Of a stretch of DNA of 64,000 nucleotides, positions 36,432 through 48,494 are shown piece by piece. The notes below the pieces were generated by a model. That model was not told where the DNA came from, ran no database searches, and saw only the letters and a list, made by a program, of their open reading frames with translations. The stretch comes from Taiwanofungus camphoratus (Eukaryota > Basidiomycota > Agaricomycetes > Polyporales > Taiwanofungaceae). Position numbers and translations under genes: made by a program. Numbering within the stretch: position 1 is the stretch's first letter; every line of letters starts with the position of its first letter. The stretch is from assembly GCA_003999685.1 (NCBI GenBank), contig CP021226.1, forward strand, positions 992,001 through 1,056,000. The letters are read 5' to 3'.

Positions 36432-36740
36432 TACCTTATAAACGTGATCAACAACGGCACACCTGCGTACGCTGATGCATACTTCGAGATCCTATACATC
36501 AAGGTGTTCAGTGCGAGCGGCGCCATCAACACGTCTGCTTCTAGTGTTTCGCATTCCCCGGCCTCTACAGCTAGCTCTATCTCACACTCTACTTCTGTGT
36601 AGCCTACAAGTACGGCCGGTAAGAGCTCAAGCGCAGCGCCGGTGATCTGGATGAGTCGAGAGGCACAGGCTACTGTCTTTACTGCAACAGTGATTGCGCT
36701 TGCGGCTTGGTCTGTGCTTCAAGCGGCGTTAGCGTCCTCA
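36432..36740 (+). pseudogene. Remnant of a Ser-rich secreted or GPI-type protein gene
   Basis: After a good TTTCTTTCAG acceptor, an exon reads YLINVINNGTPAYADAYFEI then LYIKVFSAS and a Ser/Thr-rich tail. The tail is cut by a TAG at 36600-36602, yet the same frame remains open beyond it and runs through AGKSSSAAPVIW into a hydrophobic end (VFTATVIALAAWSVLQAALA) like a GPI-anchor signal. Upstream exons with signal peptide were not found. I infer a degraded member of a fungal surface-protein family, but an unrecognised intron over the stop is possible. Confidence 0.45.
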
Positions 36741-36744
36741 AGGG

Positions 36745-38331
36745 TAATGGGGATTCAGCTTCAAACAATGTTTACAGGAAATTCTTCTTTGTGTCTCAAC
36801 ACTATTGCTATATTTCTAGCACCATCCCGCCCGTTTGATTGTTATTGTTCCCGTGCTAGTTATCCTCTTTTAGGGTCAATTTGTCTTTGTCGCCTGACTT
36901 TCATGTTATAGCCGAGAAAACAATGACAATACCAGTTATTTACACCTGGAAGTCTTTGTAAAATGCTGACATTTGGTGGATCAATGACAATCGGACAAAG
37001 TAGTTCAAAACTGACCCCTACCTTCCTCGTTCCAGAGGAAGGTAATCGGTATTGCACTACATGATTGAAGTGGTATGAGTTGGACAGATCCATTTCCGGT
37101 ACCTGAGCTCACAAATTCCGTTCCGTCTCTTGTCGATTAATGATCTAATGCCACGGGCGAAAGCCAGACAATCATGGTCACGAATACGTACCACACATAG
37201 TGCATTAAGGCCAGACTATTCCTCCCTTAACTTCATGGACCACAGCCACATTCTCGGTTGACTTGAAAGATGCTGTCAATGATGTCTAAATCGTAGCGCC
37301 ATGAAGTCTATTTGGCTGTAGGGAGACATGATGGAACACGGTACGGAAACAAGAGAGGAAACAGATGGAGAGCAGGACTAGAGATGAGAATGATGAAGAT
37401 GATGGGTAGCGATCATACGGAGAAGGACAGACCAGCAGACACAGACCGAGATACCAGCCACGAGATGAGGATGAAACATGAAATGCGGAGAGCAGGCAAT
37501 TATGAAAGCAGACGAGAAATGATACGATGGTGGGGGTGGTTTGGGGTGGTTGAGACATGCAAGACGTCGTGTTGAGAGAATATGATGGTGAATGCTTCCA
37601 AAATGGCACGCAGAGGAGCGAAGAGCCTGAATTGTGGATACAGTATGAATCTTGGCATCTCATGTGCAGTGCAAGACACGTGCATGCGACGGCTTTCGTG
37701 GGTAGTAAGAAGCCTTGTACGCCGCAAGTGGTCAATTTGAAGATATCGAGACACATGGGAAGTAAAGGCAGTACGGTGGATCACGAGCGAACACGGACAG
37801 TGTACACTTCAATTTTCTTTCGCGTAAGGAAAGGGAAGAGCAGGAGGTTGATTTACGCGGGAGGGTGCGAACAAACACAGCGGTAGAAGCGGTAGAAGTG
37901 GTTGGAGCGCGGATCGTTCCTCCTTCCATACAATCGATGCTTGGGCAGCAGGCGACAACAATGAAATGGAGAGTAAGGACCTGAGATTTGACCACAGTAT
38001 CGCACAAGGAAATAGATACAGAGACGGTTCATTGTCGATGTAGGTGGCAGGTGAGGAAAGATGTTCGGTGCCGACTCAGGGTGAGCCCCATGTCCCGTCG
38101 GTCCGTCTAAAGGAAGTAATGTAACAATTTTTTCTTCAGCGGCAATTCGGGACTGCATGTTGTAGCGTGTACATGGAGTAGACAGTGTTGATAGATAGTC
38201 AATCGAACGAGGGAGATTCTATGCGGGAAGGTATGTGCGCACTTCGTGGTGGGTTTATCGGGCGATGATAGTTGAGGCGGATGCAAAGCGCGGGCCGGAG
38301 TCAGTGGCGCAAGTCATGCGAACAATACGTA
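36745..38331. other. Intergenic stretch without a supported gene
   Basis: About 1.6 kb. Short frames only. The right part should hold the 3' UTR of the minus-strand SNF1 beta gene. A purine-rich run (about 37310-37560, many GAGATGA-like words) is non-coding as far as I can see. Confidence 0.5.
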
Positions 38332-40065
38332 TTATGTAGGCTTGTAATAGATCGTCGTTATATACTGCAACCCAAATACACATGAGCACCACCGCGCTCG
38401 CAAGGATCGCATTAGCAAGGAGAACACACACCTTCTTCCTGTACCGTGTCGTGTTCGCGACGGCTAGCACGCCATTCCTGATTGCACTCGTACTCAGATG
38501 ATGCAGAACAACATGAGACGGCACGGGTAGCACGCTCGCATCATCCGCTAGCCCCGCAAAATCGAGTTTCGCACCCGCGATCTTCGCGGCGCCCTCAAGC
38601 GCAGGGGACGGTATCGGCGCAGCCGCTGTAACGTCTGTTCCAGAAGCATTTACAACGGGCAAACCGAGGGATGGCGGACCCATATGCTCGCCTTCGCCTG
38701 TACCGTCTTGTGCAGTGCTCGTCATACCGAGGGCTGACGGTCGCGCACGACTATCTCGGTCCCTTCTAGAGCGTTCTCTCTCCCGCCCGCTGCGCCGCGT
38801 CCTATCGCGATCCGCACCTACCGCGCCTGGTGAGCCCGTAACTGTTGCTGGGCGTACATTTAGAATAAGTTTGTCAAGATGCCGGGGGAGTATAGGGGCC
38901 GGGGGAACATTCGGGGCGGGGACACCCATGAATGCGGAGGCAGACGAGCTCGACGACGGTGCGGGCGAATCGGCGATGGCGAGATACGTCTCCTCCTCTG
39001 CGGCCGCGGCAATGAGCTCGAGCGGAATCTCCGTTGTCCAAACGGGCTCTGCATTCCCCCGCCCTGGCTCGGCACCGGCTGCAGCACCGTTGGCGCCACC
39101 GGTGCTGCTACTTGCTTCACTCCAGAAGCTGTTAAATTGGTGTGGGTGCTGATGGTGTGGGCTACCCAAGGGCGAAGTCGGTCCTGAGCCTGAACCGTGG
39201 GGAGTATGAGAGGCCGACGACGACAGAAAGGGCACCGCCACATAGTTGGCTAGCGTGCCATCTCGGTCGTCCGCTGCGGTTGGATAATCATCTGCGGTCA
39301 GCCATTGATCGTCTACGATGAACTTGAGGTGGTGCGTGCCAGGGAGGAGGGAAACGTATGTAGACCATTCATTGGTGTTCGGACTTCGGAGGGGATCAAA
39401 ATTAGAACAAACGGACCAAAAGTTGACACTTACTCAAATTCCATCGGTTGCCGCCCTTGCCAATTATTGTCTCCTGCACGTGCAAGAATGACAGATTTAC
39501 CACCTCCGCGCCAAGCAATCTTCACAGAAACGGGCTCGAGTTTTCCAACATCCTCTTCTGCCTTGATAAGAGCAAGCGGAAGCGTACTGTGCACAACCTC
39601 AGGCACGAATTCCGGCTTGTACGGCTCCTCCACATTGGGCGGCGAGCCCTGGCCTCTGGACAAGAAGGACGGGTACGCGCTGCTCAAGTACGACTTGTAC
39701 CTCGAATGATGTGGATTGGACTGGATCTCATTATGGTCGATGCTGATGTGTGCAGCAGATGGAAGATTATTCTGAGGCCGGAACGTGGGCTGTGGTGGAT
39801 TGGGTGCCGCGGGAATAGGGATAGGCGACGAAGCGCGAGGGCGGTGATATGCCGGGTGTGGCGACACCGCGGACGGGGAGGAAGAGGCTGGGGTAAGTGT
39901 TAGCGGCGACAGGTCGGGCAATTCTAGAGACTTCTTTTTGTGGCGAAGTGAGGGATGGACGCGATGAGAAGGGATTGAGGACGATGCTGAGGCTGGACTG
40001 GCGTGTCGGACAGGGGAGCGAAGATGACTGTTGGGTGAGGCGGGGTTTGATGTGGTATTGCCCAT
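38332..40065 (-). CDS. SNF1/AMPK beta subunit (Gal83/Sip1/Sip2 type)
   Basis: Three exons in order: 40065-39434, 39383-38432 and 38364-38332, in phase, 538 residues. The N-terminus MGNTTSNPAS fits an N-myristoylation signal. After a disordered region, the glycogen-binding CBM48 domain runs from about residue 183 to 265 (KIAWRGGGKSVILARAGDNN, MEFDPNTNEWSTYVSLLPGT, HHLKFIVDDQWLTADDYP). The C-terminal AMPKBI domain starts with PVWTTEIPLELI at about 323, is interrupted by about 110 residues of low complexity, and ends with PSHVVLHHLSTSAIRNGVLA and VANTTRYRKKYITTIYYKPT. The last exon is only 33 nt and restores the conserved ending; without it the frame would read into unrelated sequence. The family bridges the kinase and gamma subunit of the glucose-starvation kinase and sets its location. 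Confidence 0.94.
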
Positions 40066-42150
40066 GCTAGACGAAGAGCAGGGCTGAAATAAAGGACGCG
40101 ATGGAGCAGGAAGGCTGCCCGTTGTATGATAGTATCAATACAGTCACTGAGCAGATCGTCCCTTCATCGACCGACTGCTTTGGGGCCTCGTATTTGCGTC
40201 TGTTTGGCGATGGCTTCCTCCTTGTCTCCGACACAATATCCCGATCAGGGCTTTCTCTGCTCATCTCCTCGACTTCTGGCCTCTTCTGGCCTCCTGCTTT
40301 GCCTTGGAATATTAGTCTTGTGTCTTCCGACCAGGAACGCTCTCGTTGCGTCACCGGTGATCTTGCGGACAGTAAAGTTGGAGAGCTTCCGCGATTTCGC
40401 ACCACACCACCCGAGAGGACAAGCGCGGAGTCACTAAACAGTGCTCAACGACAGCTCAATCACAGACCGCGACGTCTCTTAGAGACTTGGAAGCAGCCGT
40501 TGACTGCGATCGCGTCTGTGAGAGCTTGTACAATCACGTGAAAGAGACTTGGAGGTGCAGCGATGCCGAGGAGAAGGGTGGTTTACATCTCACGAGGACA
40601 AGCGGGCCCCTTATATACCGTCAGCGTACCTCGAAAGCTTCTCTGAAGAGACCAAGCCTCTCAAGCGACGTCGTCATCGTCGATGTATGACGTCGCACAA
40701 GCCTCCGCGATGCATTCCGGATTCGGAAGGATCCGACCCATATCGGGCATTCAGTGAAGCGGTGGGGCTCGACGCTCGCACACCGGCAGTCATCGGTCTC
40801 GATGTCGTCATAGTGTGAGGTTATGCGGTCCCACCTTTCAACATAAATACACAGCGTCTTCTGCTCACTCGTTGGCTTCCACTCCCGGCCAGTGCACCGT
40901 TACAACGACTCACTCCGTCTCAGACGCCGGTGTCAGCACAGCTGCAGCTCGTGCAGACCTCGGGTAAACCACCTTTTTGTCTTCTCCCAATTCGTACACA
41001 CCTGAAGCGCGACGATCCGATTCGCCTCGCACGCCATCGGAGCGCCATGCGAAAATGCAAAATACTGGTTAAACCTATGAGAGAACATGTAACATGAACG
41101 ACAGCTAAGTGGACGTCGCAATGACAAGGCGAAATCATCCGCTCGGCATCTTCCACAATGAACGAGAATGGAAGGTGAGCTGTGTTCCACATCTATCAAG
41201 GTACATCAGCGTTCGCAGGCTTCCGGTATCTCGTTCATCGGCACGTAACTCGGACGTAACGACCGTTCCTTCCACCAGCAATATCGCACGAGCCAAGTTT
41301 ATCGGAGGACGATCGTTAGATACCTCCCGGACGGATAGTAAAGCAGCTACGGCATCCGTCCAGCACCCCTACATTGTAAAGAGATCACCACGTTTGTCCT
41401 AGTGGGTACCCTTGACCTTCAGGAGACGGAAGCTCTCTGGGATATTTGGCCGGAGCGGAAGGCAGATTTGGAACTCGCAACATGCTCCACACCACCATAC
41501 TCGTCAGCTGTCCGTTTCCGAGTTACGATTCGTAAGCTCTGTGGTTCAGGCGCGAGCGAAGAGTGTCACATATATTGATTGCACTAGACAAGGCTGACAG
41601 AGCACAATGGACCGATGGGAATCATTTATCCATTGCTTTCCTGAGACGTAAATGCACTCGTAGAAGGGATTTCGCATGCCGAGGGATAGATGTCAGCAGG
41701 AGGATAGACAGAGACTTAGCATGGAGCGTGGTAGCCCAATAGAACGCTGAAAGATTGCGACCTCGGAGAGAAGATGGGTCAACAAGGCTGAGTATACCTA
41801 ATCTTACGATGCGACAACGGAATGCCCGAGGCTCCGAAGAGGACGTCTCACTTGGGAATCTGGTGGAGACTACCGTCGAAGTCAGGACTTCCAGAGGTCT
41901 AGAAACCGTACTCCTGACTAGCACGTGAGGAGTGATGGGACAAGCCAGTACTATGCCTACTGGTAGAGCCGACTCCATACGTAGGCATAATAGAACTTTG
42001 AGGACTAGAGAAACAGCTTCAAGGTGTGGTCGCGTTTGAAACACGAGCTCGGCCAATCAGGTGGATTGTCATGCAACGGCGACGCGAAGCGCCCAGAAGT
42101 GGCTGAAAATCTTCGAACGAAAAACTGTGCAGCTATATAGCTGCAGAACG
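40066..42150. other. Divergent intergenic region, 2.1 kb, no supported gene
   Basis: It lies between the divergent starts of the SNF1 beta and H15 genes. Short frames occur on both strands (for example 41622-42056 minus) but none has a recognisable domain or neighbouring exons. A word AGAGACTTGGA recurs at about 40483 and 40543. Confidence 0.5.
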
Positions 42151-44625
42151 ATGCTCGCAGCTGGCGACTCTGCTGGCTCCGGCCACCTACCGCCAGACGA
42201 GGTTCTGTCAACGGTCGGTGCGTATTTGAATGATTGATCCAATATAACCATCGGTCTTAAAATGAACACTCAACTACAGTCTCTGAAGAGAACAGCCTGA
42301 ACGGCCTGAAGAAAACCTACTTGAGCCTCCTACCTCCGGTACAGATCATTGAGATATGCCTTGCCCTCGAGACCCATGTGCCTCTGCAAGTGCGGAACAC
42401 GATATGGCCTACGGACTTTGAGGCCGCGATCCTTGCTCTCAAAAAGACTGCTGCATCGCAGGGAGACGCTGCTATCCCCCAACCTGGCAAGGATGCACTC
42501 TCAAGTTCTAGCGGCGCGAATTTTCTCTCTCAGGGAGTCCGCCCTCCAGGGATTGGTGGGACACAAGCCCGAGGCAACCCACCAATGGGTTCGTTGGCTA
42601 CCTCTTCAGGAGAGGGACAGGGGGCTTCGATGTGTGCCATCGATCCATCACTGCATGTAGGACCTTCAAGGAATGCAGCTCAAGATTCGGCATTGTCTCC
42701 TTCTGCTGTGCCTTCTTCGACTACTTTGACGTCTGCATCTGCATCTCCTGTTCCGGACGTAACCTCCCAGAGCGTACCCTTGTATCCCTCCCAGCCACAG
42801 ATGTCGCAACCCGTATCGAACACGCAGTCCACCAACCTTTATCCTTCCGCTAGCCACCCGCCTGCACCCTATCCCTACGCGCCGTACGGCTACCCTCAAA
42901 TGCAGCAGCCCGCCTACCCCCACACACCCTACTACCCACCCCCGTCGCACCACCCCCACGCGTATCCGCCGCCGTATGGCTACCCAGGTTATCCTCCTCC
43001 AGGGTACTCATCCCCGCCACCTACACAGGAGCATCCGTCACAGCATACCCAGCACTCGCTCCTTGCTTCTACCCCGCTTGTCCGGCCTCCGGCTTCACAT
43101 TCGCCACATCCACACGGTCCCTCTGGCTCCGCCCCTCCCCCAGGTGCTGGCCCCTCTGCCCCGTCTCCTGCCCCGCCGACAGATGACCTTCCGTCGTACG
43201 AAGAGATGATCGTTGAGGCCCTGATGGACACGGCGGACCCTGAGGGCGCTGCGCCGAAGGAGCTGTTTGCGTGGATGGCGGCACGGTACCCGCTGCAGAC
43301 GAACTTCCGACCGAGTGCGAGCCAGGCGTTGCAGAAGGCGTATAAGAGGGGGCGCCTGGAGAAAAGGGGAGGAGGTCGATATCGGCTGAATCCGACGTGG
43401 GAGGGCGGCGCCGTAAGTTTGATTTCTTTCTCCCTACTGTCTCCACTTCGTACACGCGCGTAGCTGGAACGCGAGCTCAGCTGTGTCCGGACGGCGATCA
43501 CGCACGATGTCGACCATACTTTACATAATGTTGCACCTTTCCCCCATGTTCTGACAACATATCATGTCCACTTTTTAATAGACATCAAAGCGTACAACCC
43601 GTCGCCCACAGACCCTCGCTCAAACAATCTATGTAATGCATCATCCCCCGCAGCCCTCCTCCTCACCGTTCACACATGCACCTCTTGCCCCCCATCCACA
43701 TCACCCACAACATCCGCAATACCCGCCTCCGAGCGGCTCGCCTCCCCCTGGTTCAGGGCAGCCTGCGCCTTATCCTGGCTATCCCTATTGGTACCCGCCT
43801 CCCGGCTACCCACCGTACCCTCCCACTGGTTATCCACCGTATCCACCGCCTGCAACCGGCGACACATCAGCACAGGAGAAAGCAGCGGCAGCAGCACCCT
43901 CGTCAGCTCAGACGTCAACGTCCGCGCCTGCAACCTCCGGTTCTGCACCTGGCCTGGCGCCAGCGAAGAGCGGTGAGGACAAAGACACGTCGGGCGAGCT
44001 GAGCGACGCGTGGGAGGCAGCACAGCACATCTTGCAAGCGATCAATTTTGGCCTGCAAGGCGCGACATCCACTACGGAACAAACGACATCATCTGCCGCG
44101 TCGACCGGCACAGAAGCCGCTGCAGATGCGAGTGGTGCGTCTGGACCAAGTGGGTCCGCGCACCCTCCTCCCGTAGTCGCTCATGCTGGGTTTGACTTCT
44201 CAGCCAGTGTTGGGGCGGGCGCAGCTGGTAGTATTGGCGCAGGTGTGCAGCGCACTACTACGCTTACGGACGAGGAACGCGCGTCCCTGCAGGCGCAACT
44301 CGCCTTGTTGGCGGCGCAGCTTGACGAGCTTGCGGACACCGAGGAGGATGATGCGGAGGATAGTACAGTCGGCGATTCCCCCGTCCAGGCTCAAACGTCG
44401 AACGTCAGCGTTTCCCCTGCTGCCGATTTACGGAAGGACAAGGGTGTGCCAATGGACGTGAATCAGTTCCCTGAGCAATATCTGGATGGAGATGGGCATC
44501 ACTTGACTGCAGTGTTCGGGAAAGAAGACGATGCCGGGGCAACCAGCGAGGATTCTGACAGTGACGAGGACATGGAGATCGTGGAGGTGCCTTCTTTCAC
44601 CGGGAGTGACGCATTGCGGACTTGA
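42151..44625 (+). CDS. H15 (linker-histone fold) domain protein with Pro/Tyr-rich tails
   Basis: Three exons (42151-42217, 42280-43412, 43582-44625) join in phase, 747 residues. Residues 1-75 form a helical N-terminal region (SLNGLKKTYLSLLPPVQIIE). A Pro/Tyr/His-rich stretch with many YPPP-like words precedes a winged-helix of the H1/H5 type at about residues 326-392 (SYEEMIVEALMDTADPEGAA, PKELFAWMAARYPLQTNFRP, LQKAYKRGRLEKRGGGRYRL). A second Pro/Tyr-rich stretch follows, then acidic, Ala-rich helices and a charged C-terminus. True linker histones have short Lys-rich tails, so this is not a canonical H1. A DNA- or nucleosome-binding regulator that could phase-separate through its aromatic/proline tracts is inference. 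Confidence 0.88.
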
Positions 44626-44900
44626 AGCTACAACCTACATACTTGTTCTTCTAAGTCGACACCTTACAATTAGGTTTTGTGTACACTCTTCTGTAGCCTT
44701 AGCATAATTCACTATACCTGGAAGAGATGCTGTGATGAGTCTCACCCAGCTGGGCCATATGTATGCTACGAGACCGGTATCTTAGTATCTTCCCGCGCAT
44801 CTAGGTTGATGGTGTATAAGCAGATGATCATGATAGAACTACTCAGTGATTTCTCGTTACACACTGCTTGTGAGTCCTGACCTTGACAGTGATTAGCAGT

Positions 44901-45475
44901 ATGAAGACAGTTGTGAAGAGCCTCGAGGCCAACCCGCCTCTACCAGTTTATTGTACGTGCAACTGTCTGACTTTTATTCTCACATTAACATTCTTGTGGA
45001 TCTTGTGATCAGCACACGCCACGGTCTCTAATGGGACAGTATATGTCTCTGGGAGTGTCGGATGTGATGCCGATTTCAAACTGGTAGGAGATGTAAAGCA
45101 ACAAACCGTGAGGACATCGCCTCTCAGCCGAACTGTAGCTTTCTTTGATCTAACACACCGTGGCCTCGTCATGTTCTTTCAGCGAGCGGCATTAGAGAAC
45201 ATGCAAAAAATCTTGAAAGCAGCTGGATCAGGCTTGGAGCATGTACTGAAAGTAAACGTCTACCTAGCAAACATCCAGCGCGACTTTGCACCTATGAATG
45301 AGGTGTATTTGGAGGTATGTCATGGAGTTCTTCATGTTGAGCAATGCTTGGCTGATCGCCGGTGTGCGTCTGCAAGTTTTTCCCTAAGGATCCGCCTGCG
45401 CGCACTTGCATCGGCGTTGCTGCCCTGCCCTTGGGCGCAGATGTGGAAGTTGAATGTATTGCAGCACTGCCTTGA
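44901..45475 (+). CDS. RidA/YjgF/UK114 family enamine/imine deaminase
   Basis: Four exons (44901-44952, 45013-45107, 45183-45314, 45377-45475) give 125 residues, the usual length of the family. It reads HATVSNGTVYVSGSVGCDAD, then LENMQKILKAAGSGLEHVLK, NVYLANIQRDFAPMNEVYLE and PARTCIGVAALPLGADVEVE. The conserved Arg of ARTCI that binds the carboxylate of the substrate is present. The family hydrolyses reactive enamines and imines formed by PLP-dependent threonine/serine dehydratases. There is no clear mitochondrial presequence, so a cytosolic form is likely. The start ATG was chosen because it gives the standard N-terminal length; the gene lies 285 bp before the DeSI-Trx-PUL gene on the same strand. 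Confidence 0.92.
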
Positions 45476-45760
45476 AACTTTGTTATGTTCTGGGGTAAAA
45501 GAAAAAACTTGTGTATGGTCCCTGTCGCGTGTTGTAGCGAACATCGATCATTAGTGACTCGATGCATTCAATGCCTCGAGCAAAGGCGACTGCTCTGGAA
45601 AGCTCAGGAAATTGCAGCACGTGGTCGAATCGATGATCATAAAGACACGCACCGATCGCGACGCGTGTGCGCCTGCTGTTACCGACCTCATAACAGCTCG
45701 TATTCTTATTTCTTGCCGTGCTTAGCCTGTATCCCTTTTGTCCTCTACCTATACCGTTAG

Positions 45761-48282
45761 ATGTCAAATAAAGTAGAGATTTACGTGTACGATCTCAGTA
45801 ACGGTCTTGCTAAGCAGCTATCGCTGCAACTCACCGGAAAACAGATCGACGGCATCTGGTATGTCTGTATTCTACCTGCATATCACTGAGATGGATCTCC
45901 TCAATTCCGATATGTAGGCATACGTCAGTAGTTGTCTTCGGAAAGGAGATTTCTTATGGCCAGGGCATCTCTATAACTGTGCCTAGGCAGTTTCACGTAT
46001 GTTTATATTCTGCGAGCAGATGAATAGTTCTCATTCTCGTATTCTCGCAGCTTGGGAAACCTCTACAAATTTTGGATATGGGGGAGACAGCATTGGATGA
46101 AGAGACATTTCATGAATACCTGACAGAGATGCGGCAGCATTACACCGCAGACAAAGTGAGTTGAGATTCTGTTCTGGGATATACATCAAGCGCTGGATGT
46201 TGAATCATTGCTCTCAGTATCACCTCCTAGGTATGGTGTTATCCTTTGGGATCATAGGAAGGACTGGCTATTCACACTTTTCTTTATAGAATTTAACTGC
46301 AACTCTTTCACAAATGATTGCGTGGGATTTCTTACAGGAAACTCCATTCCACCTTGGATCAAAGGTCAGGATTCTTCGATATATGGCATGTACAAAGTGC
46401 CGTAATCTCACCCTGTTTATACAGATTTGCCCTCCGACTTCCTGTCTACGCCTTTCGGTGCCGCTCTGCGACCCACTATAGACGCAATGTTCCGTCGTCC
46501 GGCTCCTGGTGCTGCACCTCCGCCAGCGGCATTACAACCGTCTCCAGCCGCCGCATCCGAGGCTGTGTCTGCATCACCAAATCCTGCTCTCGCGACTTCT
46601 CTTCTTCAGGCTGTTGCCTCCCAAGCGTTCTCTCCTTCCGCCACGGCGCCTACTCCTTCTGCTCCCATTCCTACTCTTCAAGCCCCTCCCACCTCGTCCT
46701 CCTCTGCTCTCACTGCACCCGTCCACATCTGTACCAACTCCGCTACGCTGCACAACCTGCTTCAAACGCACCGTGCGGCTGTCGTGTTCTTCACTTCCAC
46801 AACGTGTGGGCCGTGCCGTATGGTGGAGCCCGTTTTCGAGGACCTAGCACATGAGAAGACTCGTGGTATTGGGGCGGATAGGACGGCATTTGTCAAGGTC
46901 GATATGGATGTCGGACTCGCGGGTCAGGTAGGTGGGGAGTGGGGCATCCGGGCCACGCCGACTTTTCTGTTCTTCTTGGATGGTAAGAAGGTGTGTCACC
47001 ATTTCAATCGGTGACGCTATCAGTTATTTTGCTCTTGCTCACTATATACAACATCGCGGATAGGTACACGAGCTCAAGGGCGCGAATGCTTCGGAGCTTC
47101 GATCTCAAGTCAACCTCCTGCTATATCAAGCTTTCCCGCGTAAGTTCGCCTTTACATAGCTTAAAAGGCTATGACTTTACTGATGGCGTGCACTCAGCTC
47201 ACCAGCACACTTCACTCTCACTTCCATCTGTCGAAGCTCTTTCCACGAATCCCATCCTTTTTACTCAAGTACCGGCATTCGATAGCGTGCTCGCTAAACT
47301 CGCCTCCTACATAGATGCATCTTCACCTTCTGCCGAAACGCAAGGAGCGAAAGACAAGCTCTCTACCTCTCTTTCTTCGTACCTCAAAGTCCGCTTCCCA
47401 ACGGCAGACAAGACAGCTAGTGTGAACGGCACGAAGAGACCTTTGGCGAGCCCACAGCTTGTTGCATCATGGGCGGAGGCATCATGTACCCTCTCGAACG
47501 CTTTGCCGACGGCGCAATTGTTCCCTCTTGTAGACCTTTGGCGTCTCGCGCTCCTTGAAGACGCGGTTGGAACTTGGTGCGCTACTGCGGCGTCTCCCTC
47601 AAATCCTGTCCACATCTTCCTAGATAAAGTATTGCAAGTGCACGGGGAGTCCTACATGGATGCGCGCAATTTTATTCTCGTGACCCTTCGCATGCTGGTG
47701 AATGCGTTCGCGAGTCCGCTTTTGGCCAAGAACTTGCTCGCGACCGGTGCTCATGCAGGGAAGCGCGGGGAGACAACGAAAATGCTTGTTTCTAGCCTGT
47801 TGCACGATGATGCGGCAGTGCGCACCGCTGCTGCGAGCCTGGCCTTCAACGTATCAGCTTTCTTGCAGAAGAGCAGGGTGGACAAGGTCAGGGGGACGAA
47901 CCCAGGTTCTGGATTTGTAGGCAGCATAGACGCGGAAGACGATGGCGAGTGGGAGGTTGAGTTGGTGAGTGCAGTGTTGGAGGCTCTCTCAAACGAAACG
48001 CAGAGTGAGGAAGTCGGTAAGTCAAAATTCATCGCGTGGCTTACGTTTGGGGATCATACTCATGTTATTTCTCTGTCAGTGCACCGACTCACTGCAGCAC
48101 TAGCATTCCTCCTGCGCCTTTCGCCCGTTTACGACACCCAACTCGTACCATTCCTTGAGGTGCTCCAAGCGCGACACATCCTCCACGGGAAACTGCAGAA
48201 GGGCGGATGCGGCACTGAAGGCGTACGGAAGAAAGAGGTGAGAAAATTGTTGGAAGAGGTGGCAAACAAGCTCTGTCCATGA
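45761..48282 (+). CDS. PPPDE (DeSI) peptidase - thioredoxin - PUL fusion protein
   Basis: Nine exons: 45761-45858, 45918-45996, 46051-46155, 46218-46230, 46290-46364, 46425-46990, 47064-47139, 47198-48016, 48080-48282, all in phase, 677 residues. The PPPDE fold (about 1-140) keeps its catalytic pair: His in WHTSVVVFGKE and Cys in EFNCNSFTNDCVGFLTG. A Pro/Ala/Ser linker leads to a thioredoxin domain with an intact CGPC site (about residue 250; STTCGPCRMVEPVFEDLA) and RATPTFLFFLDGKKVHEL. The C-terminal half is an Armadillo-like PUL domain, the Cdc48/p97-binding module of Doa1/PLAA (ILVTLRMLVNAFASPLLAKN, AALAFLLRLSPVYDTQLVPF). The family links deSUMOylation or deubiquitination to Cdc48. The fourth exon has only 13 nt. 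Fused forms like this are known in fungi. Confidence 0.94.
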
Positions 48283-48494
48283 TACATGCGAGATTCGAAC
48301 ATTCCGTTATCCTAATGTACGTACTAATTACCTATCTTTGGGTTTTTCCATGACTGTCCAAAGTCAACGTCTGGTGTTTCTTTCGCTTTCTCTTGCGTTG
48401 CTATTAGTAGTGGGATGCACAAGTGGCGTGGCATAGGAAAAGAATGGTATTTGAACCTACGTTTTACAAGAGGGAAGCGGCCGACGGCTGCTAA

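Noticed and set aside
37310-37560. Purine-rich 87-codon frame
   Set aside because: Composition is repetitive (Arg/Met/Asp-rich) and follows from the purine bias of one strand; no homology recognised.
41622-42056. Minus-strand frame of 144 codons upstream of the H15 gene
   Set aside because: No recognisable domain, no flanking exons, and it covers the probable promoter.
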